Shown: one piece after another, positions 47,055 to 57,598 of the stretch | How the letters are laid out: each line of letters opens with the position of its first letter | Numbering within the stretch: position 1 is the stretch's first letter | Source of the DNA: Eustoma russellianum | Lineage: Eukaryota; Streptophyta; Magnoliopsida; Gentianales; Gentianaceae | NCBI GenBank assembly: GCA_036186865.1 | Contig: AP025074.1 | Coordinates: 7,170,075-7,234,074 of the forward strand | Direction of reading: 5' to 3' | DNA: 64,000 nt | Notes under the pieces: model-generated | Seen by the model: only the letters and a program-made list of their open reading frames with translations | What the model was told of the DNA's origin: nothing | Database searches by the model: none | Program-made: the position numbers and the translations under genes

Positions 47055-47895
47055 GAGCTATCTTAGTATGTAGCATACCCGCGAATGTATTGTTCGACAG
47101 GTGGCGCCAGCCACTCATTTATCTCCAGAGTTTACTAAGAATATCGATAATAACCCAGTCCGGTTAGAATCATCCTATAGAGTACAATCAGTCGGCGATC
47201 AGGTGCTTGTCTCTCATCATATCTTCAGAAATTGTGCGCTTGAGTTTGACGATCAACGGTTTGAAGTTGATTTAATCCCCATATCTATGAGCGACTTCGA
47301 TGTAATTCTTGGAATGGATTGGCTCTCGAAGAACCATGCTCACATTGATTGCTGGAGTAGGCAAGTTACAATCAAGGACCCCGCTCGAGAGGAAGTATCA
47401 TTCCAAGGAGGAGCCAAGTTGAAGAAACCAGCCAAGAAGGTTTATGTTAATGCGGCTCGTGCCAGCCGAGCATTGAAGAAAGGCCATAAGGGATTCTTTG
47501 TGTATACATTAAGTGCTGAGCAAGTGAGTCCCACCCTTGCTCAAGTTCCTGTCGTTAACGAATACCCCGATGTTTTTCCAGATGAATTACCCAGGTTGCC
47601 TCCCGACCGCGAAATTGCCTTCGAAATAAACATTGTTTCTAGAGCAGAATCCATATCGAAAGCACCATATCAGATGGCACCTGCGGAACTGAAAGAACTA
47701 AAGGAGCAGTTGCACAAATTGCTAGAGAAGAAGCTTGTTCACCCTAGGGTTTCACCTTGGGGTGCCCCTGTGCTATTCGTAAAGAAGAAAGATGGAAGCA
47801 TGCGTTTATGCATCGATTACCGAGAACTCAACAAAATCACCATAAAGAATAAGTACCCACTGCCCCATATCGACGATTTATTCGATCAACTTAGG
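47055..47895 (+). pseudogene. Tekay-2 protease and N-terminal RT
   Basis: Begins with AILVCSIPANVLFD; a 1-nt insertion at the DSG codon (47100-47101) and a compensating loss a few codons later disturb the active site. It then reads 'FDVILGMDWLSKNHAHID', the PR-RT linker 'VNEYPDVFPDELPRLPPDRE', and RT fingers ('HPRVSPWGAPVLFVKKKDGS', 'MRLCIDYRELNKITIKNKY') to 'IDDLFDQLR' at 47895, where the second intron-like segment begins. Confidence 0.9.
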
Positions 47896-47969
47896 GTACG
47901 TAATTAACGAAGTCTTATTTCAACTAAGTTTAAAATTTCCAAAACCTTGTCTAAAGTATCTTAATGCAG
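47896..47969 (+). other. Apparent spliceosomal intron inside RT, Tekay-2 (74 nt)
   Basis: Starts GTACGTAATT and ends TCTTAATGCAG, T/A-rich with a CTAA-type branch candidate about 18 nt before the end. It separates FDQLR from GSRVFSKIDL, two halves of a continuous RT block, in phase 0. Retained, it brings an in-frame TAA a few codons in. Tekay-1 has no counterpart (16950-16985). Confidence 0.75.
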
Positions 47970-49020
47970 GGATCTCGGGTTTTCAGTAAGATAGACCTGT
48001 GATCTGGATATTTCCAATTGAAGATTAAGGCTGAAGACATTCCTAAGACTGCTTTCAGAACACGCTATAGACACTACGAATTCCTTGTCATGCCGTTCGG
48101 TTTGACCAACACTCCTACAGCTTTTATGGACCTCATGAATCTTTTAGGATCAGTTAGACAAGTTCATAGTGGTCGTCATAGATGATATCTTGATCTATTC
48201 ACCAGATGAAGAAACCCATGCAGCCCATTTGAGGATGGTTTTGAATATTTTAAGAGAAAGACGCTTATATGCGAAATTTAGCAAATGCGAGTTCTGGCTG
48301 CATAGTGTATCATTTCTTGGCCATGTCATATCGGAAGACGGGATTTCTATGGATCCCAAGAAAATTGAGGCCATTACGGAGTGGCCCAGACCAACTAATG
48401 TTACAGAAGTGAGAAGCTTCCTTGGACTGGCAGGGTATTATCGAAAGTTTGTTGAAGGATTCTCAAGAATAGCCATTCCCCTCACCAGATTGACACAAAA
48501 GAAAACAAAGTTTGAGTGGAATGCTGATTGTGAAAGGAGCTTTTCAGAGTTAAAAGTGAAGTTGACATCCGCCCCTATTTTGCCCCAGCCCATTCCTAGC
48601 GAAAAATATGTTGTGTATAGTGATGCCTCAAAGAACGGCCTGGGATGTGTTCTTATGCAGAAGGATAGAGTAATAGCCTATGCATCCCGACTGTTGAAGC
48701 CATTTGAGCAAAACTACCACATTCGTGATCTTGAGCTTGTCGCAGTGGTATTTGCTTTAAGGATATGGAGGCATTACTTGTATGGTGAGAAATGTGAGAT
48801 CTTTACGGATCACAAAAGCCTAAAGTATCTCTTTACCCAGAAAGAACTAAATATGCGGCAACGCAGATGGCTTGAGTTGATTAAAGATTATGACCTCTCA
48901 ATTCAATACCACCCTGGAAAAGCCAATAAAGTTGCTGACGTTGAGTGGGAAGACAAGCCACCCACGTCAACCACCTCTTCAGCGAGACATGGAAGAATTT
49001 GGCCTCGAAAAAGTTGATTC
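47970..49020 (+). pseudogene. Tekay-2 RT core and RNase H
   Basis: 'GSRVFSKIDL' is followed by TGA in place of the Arg codon in DLRSGY (a CGA to TGA change), then 'FLVMPFGLTN', a small deletion after 'FMDLMN', and the long frame 48169-49017. That frame begins with 'VVIDDILIYS' (one residue short of VFIDD), then 'FLGLAGYYRKFVEGFSR', 'YVVYSDASKNGLGCVL' and 'EIFTDHKSLKYLFTQ'. The frame is lost after 'ANKVAD'. Confidence 0.9.
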
Positions 49021-50487
49021 CGTGGATGAAGTTCTCGCCAAATTGGTTCTCATTCCTTCGTTGATTGACAGGATCAAAGAAGCTCAAGGAAATGATGAAG
49101 CCATGAGGAAGATCAAGGATAGGATGAAAGATAAGCCATGGAATGATTTTGAAGTTCGTAGTGATGGCAGATTATTGTTCAGAGGACAGTTATGTGTACC
49201 TGAGGATAATAAGATTAGGGATGAAGTCTTGATGGAAGCTTATAACTCGCGCTTATCTATTCACCCTGGAGCTAACAAGATGTATCAAGACCTTAAGCAA
49301 TAGTTTTGGTGGCACGGCATGAAGAACCGAATAGCCGAATTTGTTGAGTGATGCCTTGTTTGTCAAAGGATAAAAGCCGAGCACCAAAGACCCGCCGGGT
49401 TGTTACAACCTCTAGAAGTTCCTGAATGGAAGTGGGACCACGATACCATGGACTTCGTGACTGATCTATCGAGAACCAAGTATGAAAATGACGCTATATG
49501 AGTCATTGTGGACTGTCTGACCAAGTCCGCTCATTTCATGGCCATGTCGATTAAAGCATCTATGGAGAAGTTAGCTTCTAGGTATATCGATCAGATTGTC
49601 TGCTTGCGTGGTGTACCCATAAGCATTGTTTGTGATCGTGACCCCCATTTTACCTCTAGATTTTGGACAGCCTTTCAAAAGGCAATGGGCACTGAAATTA
49701 GGATGAGTTCTGCTTTCCATCCTCAGGCTGATGGTCAATCAGAAAGGACGACCCAAACACTTGAAGACATGCTTCGTGCTTGCATTCTTGATTTCGGAGG
49801 AAGCTGGGATAAGAGTCTTAAGCTAGTTGAGTTTTCCTACAATAACAGCTTCCATCGATCTATTGGAATGGCACCCTATGAAGCCTTGTACGGGAGGAAA
49901 TGTCGGTCCCCACTCTATCAGGACGAAATTGGAGACAAGATATACGCGGGACCCGACCTTGTAGAACAAACTCAAGAAAAGGTAAAGATCGTTAAGCAAA
50001 GATTGAAGACGGCATAAGATAGAAGTAAGATTTGGGCTGATGAAAGACGTAGACCCTTAGAATTTCAAGAAGGAGAAAAAGTTTTCTTAAAGGTCTCTCC
50101 ATCTAAGGGAGTTAAGAGATTTGGAATTAAAGGGGAGTTGAGCCTAAGATTCATTGGACCATATGAAATTCTGGAGAGAGTTGGTGAAGTTGCATATCGC
50201 TTGGCGTTGCCCCCATCACTGTCCCAGTTGCATGATGTGTTCCACGTCTCCCAACTTCTTCTGTATGTTTATGATCCAAGCCACATTCTTGAAGATCAGC
50301 AGCTGAAGATTGAATAAGATACATCTTACGTAGAGGAACCCTTAAAGATCATTGATTGGAAAGAGAAAAAGTTGAGGAAAAGATCCATACCTATGGTGAA
50401 AGTCCATTAGAAACATCATTCTGGAGAAGAAGCCACTTGGGAGACTGAGGAAGGCATGAGGAATCAATACCCACATCTTTTTGGCTA
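48940..50487 (+). pseudogene. Tekay-2 integrase and chromodomain-like tail
   Basis: 'RLSIHPGANKMYQDLKQ' (integrase zinc finger) is followed by TAG; 'ECLVCQRIKAEHQ' resembles the remainder after one substitution. The core spans 49508-50017: 'KSAHFMAMSIKASMEKL', 'SIVCDRDPHF' (D) and 'DGQSERTTQTLED' (E). Stops replace Gln and Trp at about 50016 (TAA) and 50408 (TAG), and the end reads 'EEATWETEEGMRNQYPHLFG', the Tekay chromodomain form. Confidence 0.88.
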
Positions 50488-50520
50488 GTTCTCTTAAGTT
50501 TCGAGGACGAAACTTACGTT

Positions 50521-50536
50521 AAGGGGGGGGGGAGGA
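50521..50536 (+). other. Tekay-2 polypurine tract
   Basis: AAGGGGGGGGGGAGGA directly before the 3' LTR; same position as in Tekay-1, with an expanded G run. Confidence 0.88.
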
Positions 50537-53500
50537 TTTTGTACCCATCGTCAAACTACTATGTACCCCCGATGTATATGAAGTGGCTTAATAAAAAGTC
50601 CTATTTCCGAATTACAATTTTCTACATTCCAATTAGTTTCTTTCTTTTATATAGGTCCCTTAAGATAAATAATATTTTATAAGTAAATATCTAAATTATA
50701 AGTATGGATAATGCTTCATGATGAAATACCAATTATGCCCTCCCAACATTTCGAAAAAAAAGGGAAAGAAAAATCGGCTCAACCCTAAGAGGAGGATCTA
50801 TAAACATCCTCTTTTAATAATCTAACCAACTACCTAAAAGGGGTTTTCCATTAACTAACCGTAAAAATTTTCAAGGGCCATTAAGTAGCCAACCCTCACC
50901 ATGATTATGTTCTAAGACAATTAAGAAACCATCTCCTTCCTCCCCTTTTTACATTCGGCCGGCAGCCCCCCTTGAAGCCTCCATGGATTTTTCTTCAACC
51001 TTATCACAAGCAAGCTACTTTCCATCCACATTTCATCCAATAAATTACTCTCAAGGCAATATCCAAACACTTCAAGAGATTCAAGCATTCAAGAAACCTC
51101 TTGACCAAAAGTGTTCTTAGAAGTCCTCCAAGACCATCTCATTCAACTCTCAAGCTTCAAGCTAGGTAAGCAAGTCTCTTAAACATCTCCTTTAATCCTA
51201 GATTATCAACTTGTGAAGATCACTTTGTTCTCCATTTCTCCCAAAAAAACCTGTGGCCTTGCATGTGCCCCTAGGTGAAGAATCTTCAAGCTCATTGGCG
51301 TAGGAGTCCTTCAAGTAAACTATTCCAACTCAAGTTCTATATTGGTAAGAATTCTAGACCTCTATATGTGTATTCTAACTCCCCATGAAGCTTAAATTCG
51401 GATGTTCCCTAACCCCCATAAACCGTGAGTCTTAGGAAGCAAAGGAAGGTGATATCTTCAAGCCCTCAAGGAAGTGGTGATAGTTGGTGGCTAGGTTGCA
51501 ACACTAAGCTATTTTGGTAAGAAAATCTACCTTGAATATAGTTCATTTACCTTTGGATTTGAGGATAATGCTAACCTCCATCTTTGACATCAAAACCGTG
51601 TACACCACGGTGAAGTAGGAGGAGATCTCAAGCTATTTGATCCACTCTAAGCTAAGAAGAATTTCGGACTCAACAAAAGGCAAGTATACTCTAGACTTTC
51701 AAGATCTATTTAAGGAGTTAATGACTTGAATGTTTAGTCATAATAAGGTATGATTTTAGATGACATGATAAGCATGAAATAGTAAAGTTGTGAACTTTGA
51801 TGAAATATTAGTATGAAAGTTTACCCTTTGGCTTGTTAACCTTGATGGATATGTTAAGACCCCTCTTTTTAGCATGTAGTATGTTACATAATTCTTATAT
51901 TTGGGCTAAAATGGCAACATAACAAGGAATGGTACGAATCTTGCATGTTGCGTGTCCCATGATGCTTGAAATAGCCAAAACGACAAGTCAAGTGGACTGT
52001 TTTTGGGCCTTTCAAAAAACAGCCTTAGAAGACGTTTGAAGGTATTAATGGGTGTTAACATAAGGTACTATGGTCCATAAGGATGTTGGTCTAATCACCC
52101 TTGAGGAACTACGTTGAGAATAGTGTTAAATCATGAGTCGTGGATGAGTATGTTTGTGTGTGTTAGTTCGGCCTTAATAGGGTCTAATAGGAAATGGATG
52201 GTGTTTATTTTTCCTTATGTAGGAGCATATTTAGGACCTATTCTCATAATGATTTATGGCTGGAAATTTGGATACCGTGTGCTAAGTGAAGTCTATGTGT
52301 TCAAAGTTGTGCTATAGGGGTTAAAAGCGAAATTAGTCATGGTGTTGGTATTTGTAGGTCCGTTTGGTTTCATCACCGTGGGTGTCCCTAATAATGACCT
52401 TATAATCTAAGAATAAATGTTTTTGGCTATGTGATATTGCGGTTAAGAAGTAGGATTAAAGGATGAAGGGGTAAATAATGCGTGTGACAAGAGACAAGGA
52501 GTGGTTTAAGAAAAATTACAGAAACCGAACTGTTTTGGGTGTCATAACGATTGGCCTTGAAATGAACCTTGTGATTGTGCAAACAACCTCAAATTTTGTG
52601 TGCTGGTAGGACATTATGTATATTAAGTGTGTGGTGGTGGTAGATTGATAAAAAGACTAGTTTTATAATCTTAAAGGAACCTTAAGGTGAACCTGTGCGA
52701 AACAGAATTTTGGGCGTACATGTTCTTGAAAAATAATTGTTTAACCATTTTAAAGGTCTTTGATTGCCTTGAAATTTTTATGGGAGTCAGTTAAAGCATT
52801 GGGTAAGATGTCTATATAAAGAAATTGGCTAAAAGTACTCATTTAAGGGGTTAACGACTGAAGAGAAGTCGGATGAATGTTTCTGGAAATCCTGACAGAA
52901 TGTTGGGTCATAATGTTTGGGCTTATCCTTAATTGTTTAGGCGTGAAGATGGTGTTCGGGCTTAAAAAAATTATTCCCCAGTATGTTAAATTTCTTTTCC
53001 AGGTGGCATATGTGAATAATGGATGATTTAAGGGTCATGAAAACGGAATGCAACAGGTACTACACAGCAGAAGTTCGGCTGTGACATGTTATGTTGGAAC
53101 CCGGATGTGAACCCCTTATGTTTATTGGATTGTTACGAAATTTTTATGGTTGATAGCTAGGACCCTAATATGCATGCCGTATAAAAAGGTTTAGGGAATA
53201 AGTTGTCTTGATTGCACTTTGAGTCAAGGAAAGTGAGTGTGATTTGCTGGAAAGTTATTTTCAGCCTATGGGATTATACCTTTGTCATGTCCTAAGGGAT
53301 TTTTAAGATGATTCATGTCATGACCCTCATTGCATTTCATCCCATGTATCAAGCATGACCATGTGCATTACGAATCCGACTTTCCTCTAAGTTTCTCTTA
53401 TGCAAGCAAGTTCTTTTCAAGTAAGCAAGTCTACTTTACGCAAGTAAGTTATTTATGGTCCCATGATTTTCAAAATAAATGTTCTATGATTTCCTTACCG

Positions 53501-54434
53501 GCTAAGCATGCTCATAACCCGAGCCAGACCCAGGGTTAATAGGTCTGATGACATGATATGTTCTGGACCCGTTCCAGACCTGGGGTTAATTGGTCTAATG
53601 ATATGTTCTGGACCCTACCCAGGCCCGGGGTTAATCGGCCTGATGACACGTTCTGGACCCATCCCAAACCCGGGGTTAATTGGTCTGACGACATGTTCTG
53701 GACCCGCTTAGACCTGGGGTTAATTGATCTGACACTCTGTTTTCTTTTATGCTTTCTTTATGGGACCAAATGATGATTTTGCCATGACATGACATCATGC
53801 ATTGCATCTTGCATATTTCATGTGCACTTTGTATGTTAGAACGGTTAAGTTATGAAGTGATATGATAATACCAGAATAGTATTATTTGAGTTATGATTAG
53901 GTTATATCTTCTGCGGATCAAGGATTAAAAGCCATGTATGAATTAATGTTGGTTCGTGGGGTTTTGTATTCATGTTATGATTCTTTATTTATTTCATGAT
54001 AGTTTATTGTATGCTTGCTGGGTGATTTTGTCACTCATACCTTTATTTTTCCCCTCAGAGCCCGAGAATGCCAATGTTGAGTGGATCGATGATGAACCGA
54101 GAGTGCCATACCCATAATCAAGAAGCCGAGAGAAGACGATGCTTAAGGACTTTTGTGCTGACATGATATTTGTACTATGGACTATGTTTGGAACTTTTAG
54201 GATTTCGGTTTTACTTCGTTTTGTTAGACCGATGTTTTGGACCCAATATTTTCGGCAAGCATGTTTATTTCGAACTTTTTAATTCTGCCTTAATTTTGCT
54301 ACTCTGTTAAATGTTAACATGGTAATCCATGACTTAGTTATGGATTTCTACATGTTATGCATGACGCTTTGTACTCTCCATAGTGAAGTACGGTAGGCGC
54401 ACCATACGCGGACAGGCCGGTGCGGGGCGCTACA
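50537..54434 (+). repeat. Tekay-2 3' LTR (3,898 bp)
   Basis: Closely similar to 41582-45448 with scattered substitutions and a few small indels, including about 30 extra bases near 53170-53205 ('atgccgtataaaaagg'). Ends GCGCTACA at 54434, followed by the TATAT duplication. Confidence 0.93.
53525..53731 (+). repeat. Covarying inverted-repeat array, Tekay-2 3' LTR
   Basis: Five units matching the 5' LTR: CAGACC/GGTCTG (53525), CAGACC/GGTCTA (53575), CAGGCC/GGCCTG (53620), CAAACC/GGTCTG (53665) and TAGACC/GATCTG (53709). More single mismatches than in the 5' copy, as expected after insertion. Confidence 0.9.
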
Positions 54435-54439
54435 TATAT

Positions 54440-54574
54440 CATATGATATAAGACCTGAATATACTCATAAATATGAGTTAAGTATAGTGGTGCGATGTTA
54501 ACGTACGTTCGTAAAATATATAACGTGTCGGTAGTACGTTGGAATATATGTGTATAGTGCCTTTTAAAAAAATC

Positions 54575-54642
<68 letters not shown>

Positions 54643-54814
54643 AGCGTGTGATAAGAGAAGGGGAAGACTTTCCATTCTTCAGTTTGTTGCCTTTGTGCAT
54701 TTTTCAAATATATCTTCATTTAATGAACTACTTAGTTCATTTAACTAAGTACTTCACTTAATGAACTAGTTTAGTTCATTAATGGTGGCACCTGAAAATA
54801 GTTCAAACACAACA
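54440..54814 (-). mobile_element. Copia-A right LTR, part 2 (U3 start)
   Basis: Continues 41581 across the Tekay-2 insertion; 54440-54600 matches 1834-2000. It holds a TA then TATG microsatellite (about 54578-54650) and two adjacent palindromes: AATGAACTA/TAGTTCATT at 54722-54741 and again at 54760-54780. CACAACA at 54808-54814 would be the LTR edge (minus strand TGTTGTGTTTGA, like TGTTGTGATA in Copia-B). The edge is inferred. Confidence 0.65.
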
Positions 54815-54840
54815 AATGTTTGCCATTTTATGTAAGCTTT

Positions 54841-56150
54841 TGATGAGCCAAATGGGGGCTGGAAACGTTGCCAAGGATGTTGTCTCCTACTCCAAACTGA
54901 TTTGAACACAAGCTATGTCAAAGAACACCTCAAAGACACCCTTTGATCTTTAACCATTGTTCTTGGCTCAATCTATGCCAACACCTCTTCCTCTTTGGCA
55001 CTCCAACACATCTAAAACCTCAATGAGACCCTAAGATGCTGTAAACCAAATGATGAAGCAAATACAAACAAGTTCTAGGCTGGAACTTGCAAGAAAACCG
55101 TTTAGTGGTTTCAAACTTCAACTAAGATTTAGTTGTGAACTCTTTGAAGGAAATTTGATTGAAATGTATTGATAATGGTTTGAATTGTTGAGTTGTTTAC
55201 AATCTGATTCTAACTCTACTTATACAAAACGAAAATGCTAAGAAGTACAAGTTTTAATGTACAAAGTACTACACTAAAAATGACATGCTTGCTTTGAACA
55301 ACTTTTGCTCCAAGATTGCTGGTTGCTTTTGCCGTGTAATCCTTCTCTATTTCCAGCCTTCTTTTCTTGATTTTGATTGGATAAAAGATGGAGCAGCTTG
55401 CTTGAGAAAATGTCTTTGATTGGTTGCAACTTGTAGCTTTGATTTTTCAAAGAATTTTGGCTCAACATACGTTCTCCTCTTTGCAAGATTCAGCCTAGGT
55501 TTTGATGGGTTTATGGAGTGTGCAGCTTGGTTAAAACTTGACTTTGATTGGTTCTCACTTTGGTGTTGAATTTTCAAACATATTAGCCATGAACCAACGG
55601 TTTCTTCATGGAGTTTGATTGGTGCAATTGTTTGAGCAGCTTGCATTCTTCTCTTAACTTGATTGTGATTGGTTTAAGCATTTGCAAGACTCCTTTCTAT
55701 TGGTTCATGAAATGAGCAGCTTGTTTCTTCTTTGTCTCAAACATTTTAACGTGAACAACAACTAGAATTTGACATGGTTGCTTGTCACCACCTTGCTTGT
55801 AAGCTACTTGCTTATCACCTCCTTGCTTGAACAAAAATTCAGGTTTTAGTTGCCTCTTCAAGCTTTGTTTGAATAATGATATCATCCGATCAAATGGAAC
55901 ATGGATTGATAGGTGTTCATGCTTCTTCAATGCAAAGCTCTCTTTGACCTATCTTCAAAGACACCAAGCAACAAACACAATATGCACAACATATATGACA
56001 TGTCCTAAGGGTTAGTTAAGACTATAAGACATAAGAACTAGCACTAATGTGTGCGGAGTGAACAGTAAAATGTCATGTCTTACAGAACTAACATATGACA
56101 ATAAATGATACATGAAAATATGTTGCGTTGACCCCATCGTGGGCTCATCA
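54841..56150 (-). repeat. TR-GAG-like element 3' LTR
   Basis: TGATGAGCC to GGCTCATCA. Six inverted CCAAT boxes (ATTGG at 55376, 55419, 55547, 55618, 55668 and 55699) alternate with GAGCAGCTTG-type boxes (55391, 55521, 55634 and 55714). Open frames such as 55347-55646 recur in the other LTR and are not genes. Confidence 0.92.
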
Positions 56151-56166
56151 TTCCCTCCCTCTTGAA
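56151..56166 (-). other. TR-GAG-like element polypurine tract
   Basis: On the minus strand TCAAGAGGGAGGGAA, directly before the 3' LTR start TGATGAGCC. Confidence 0.8.
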
Positions 56167-56302
56167 AATGATTCGTCCTCGAATCTCAACATGGATAGAA
56201 TAAGGGATAGGGGTTTAGGATGTACACGTATGCTCAACTACACCATAACCAAATAGGAACATGATAATACAAATGGTGAAGGTGAAATACCTTGGTGCAT
56301 CC

Positions 56303-57598
56303 TTATCTTTGAAGAAAGAATAAGGTGTGTACACGCTTTCTAAAATGTTTAGGATGTATTAACAATATGATAACAAAAATTTTAGAACACATACATCCTA
56401 ACAGATAAAACAACATCCAAAAAGCATATTGGAACATGTTAACACTAAATGTACAAATCTTACAAACATGTGCAATATTTAGACAAGATGTATCAATTGA
56501 GATGACTACAGGCAGACATTCAACAAGATGAGATGAAATAGATATTTCAGAAATAGAATCTTCATCTATACTAAATATGTCATTCAATTCATTAACTAGT
56601 TCATCCAAGGATTTATGTTCATTTGTAGCTGAATCTATTTCAATAATGACATCATGATCAAGCTCTACATCAAGTAGACAATCTAGTTCAGCGAACATCA
56701 AATCATAAGAATCTAGTTTATCAATGTCATTCTCAACAAAATTACTTACATCAATGTCATCAATGAAATGTACAAGATGTAATTCAGATTGTAACCCAGA
56801 AACAAGCATCTCAGCAGAATGCAGATCATGCACAGGGATTTCATTTATATGCATGTCACAATGTAAATCATTTTCAGACAAAGTGTTATCACAATTAACA
56901 TCATCTATAAGCAAACGACTAACACTCTGGAAATCACCAACAGATTCAAGTGAAGGGTCTTCTTCAGACAGTACACAAGGTTGAACATGCAATTCAAATA
57001 AAGGAGTTCCAGTTTCAGGCATGTTGGGGCTAATTTCATACAAACCATCATTCATAGAAATGTCAGATTGCAAGTCTTTGTTCTTTTCAGATTCTATCAA
57101 TACTTGCACCATGTCTCTAAGTTGAAGCAATGCATTTTCAATATTATCCATAGGCTGACTCAAATTGCTTAACTTAACTGGATTTGGTTTGTCATTTTCA
57201 GAATCACAAGAGTTCAGTTCATACCCATAGTTTTGATTAACTTGGCATGGGATTAGGTTTGATTGAACAATCTTTGCCTTTTTATACATGTCATTAAGTG
57301 ATGACAATTTTTCATTTAACATGCAATCGGCAATTTCTTTATCTAGACCAGCAAAGAACCTAATCATGCTTAATTCCTCATGTTCATCAACATAAGCATA
57401 GTACAAATCATCAAGCATTTCATTGTAATATGCACTAACATCTTTATTGCACTGAGAAAGAGTTTGATATCTAGGAGTTTTACATTCCCAATATCCAACC
57501 CATAAACCATTCGTACGACCAAAGGAGTTCATACGTTTTTCCAGTTCATCATAGTCTCTCCTATGGCTTTCAACTCCCCAAATGGTTTTTAGAATCAT
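56303..57598 (-). CDS. Gag-like protein with acidic middle and hydrophobic C-terminus
   Basis: 431 codons, uninterrupted. Residues about 51-93 ('DVSAYYNEMLDDLYYAYVDE', 'LSMIRFFAGLDKEIADCM') match the Retrotrans_gag pattern of Ty3/gypsy Gag (SVEEYY..., ...ARFL.GL...I.D). No zinc knuckle follows. Residues about 150-380 are strongly acidic and low in complexity. The last 44 residues include a hydrophobic run ('FWMLFYLLGCMCSKIFVIIL') that could be a membrane segment, then a basic end. The Gag N-terminus seems short. The role in the element is probably packaging or assembly; the tail is not something I recognise from Gag. Confidence 0.7.
   Translation of the reverse strand: MILKTIWGVESHRRDYDELEKRMNSFGRTNGLWVGYWECKTPRYQTLSQCNKDVSAYYNEMLDDLYYAYVDEHEELSMIRFFAGLDKEIADCMLNEKLSSLNDMYKKAKIVQSNLIPCQVNQNYGYELNSCDSENDKPNPVKLSNLSQPMDNIENALLQLRDMVQVLIESEKNKDLQSDISMNDGLYEISPNMPETGTPLFELHVQPCVLSEEDPSLESVGDFQSVSRLLIDDVNCDNTLSENDLHCDMHINEIPVHDLHSAEMLVSGLQSELHLVHFIDDIDVSNFVENDIDKLDSYDLMFAELDCLLDVELDHDVIIEIDSATNEHKSLDELVNELNDIFSIDEDSISEISISSHLVECLPVVISIDTSCLNIAHVCKICTFSVNMFQYAFWMLFYLLGCMCSKIFVIILLIHPKHFRKRVHTLFFLQR

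Larger units (their letters stand above)
41582..54434 (+). mobile_element. Tekay-2: full-length Tekay/Del-type Ty3/gypsy element
   Basis: A 12,853-bp element with target duplication TATAT at 41577-41581 and 54435-54439; the empty site is at 1829-1833. LTRs (41582-45448 and 50537-54434) run from TGTTGTACCC (TTTTGTACCC in the 3' copy) to GGGGCGCTACA. Internal order is primer site, gag, an intron-like segment, protease, RT with a second intron-like segment, RNase H, integrase and chromodomain-like tail. Many codons are lost to nonsense mutations, often C to T or G to A, and there are small indels; it is dead but recognisable throughout. Confidence 0.94.

Noticed and set aside
41582..54434. Endogenous pararetrovirus or envelope-bearing retrovirus
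   Set aside because: Gag, protease, RT, RNase H, integrase and chromodomain order is that of a Tekay chromovirus-type retrotransposon; I saw no movement protein or envelope-like frame.
54338..54700. Open frame with Tyr/Ile/His repeats
   Set aside because: Product of the TA/TATG microsatellite and the Tekay-2 LTR end.
55347..55646. 99-codon frame conserved with 60071-60370
   Set aside because: LTR duplicate of the TR-GAG-like element; rich in Gln/Lys from CCAAT/CTTG repeats.
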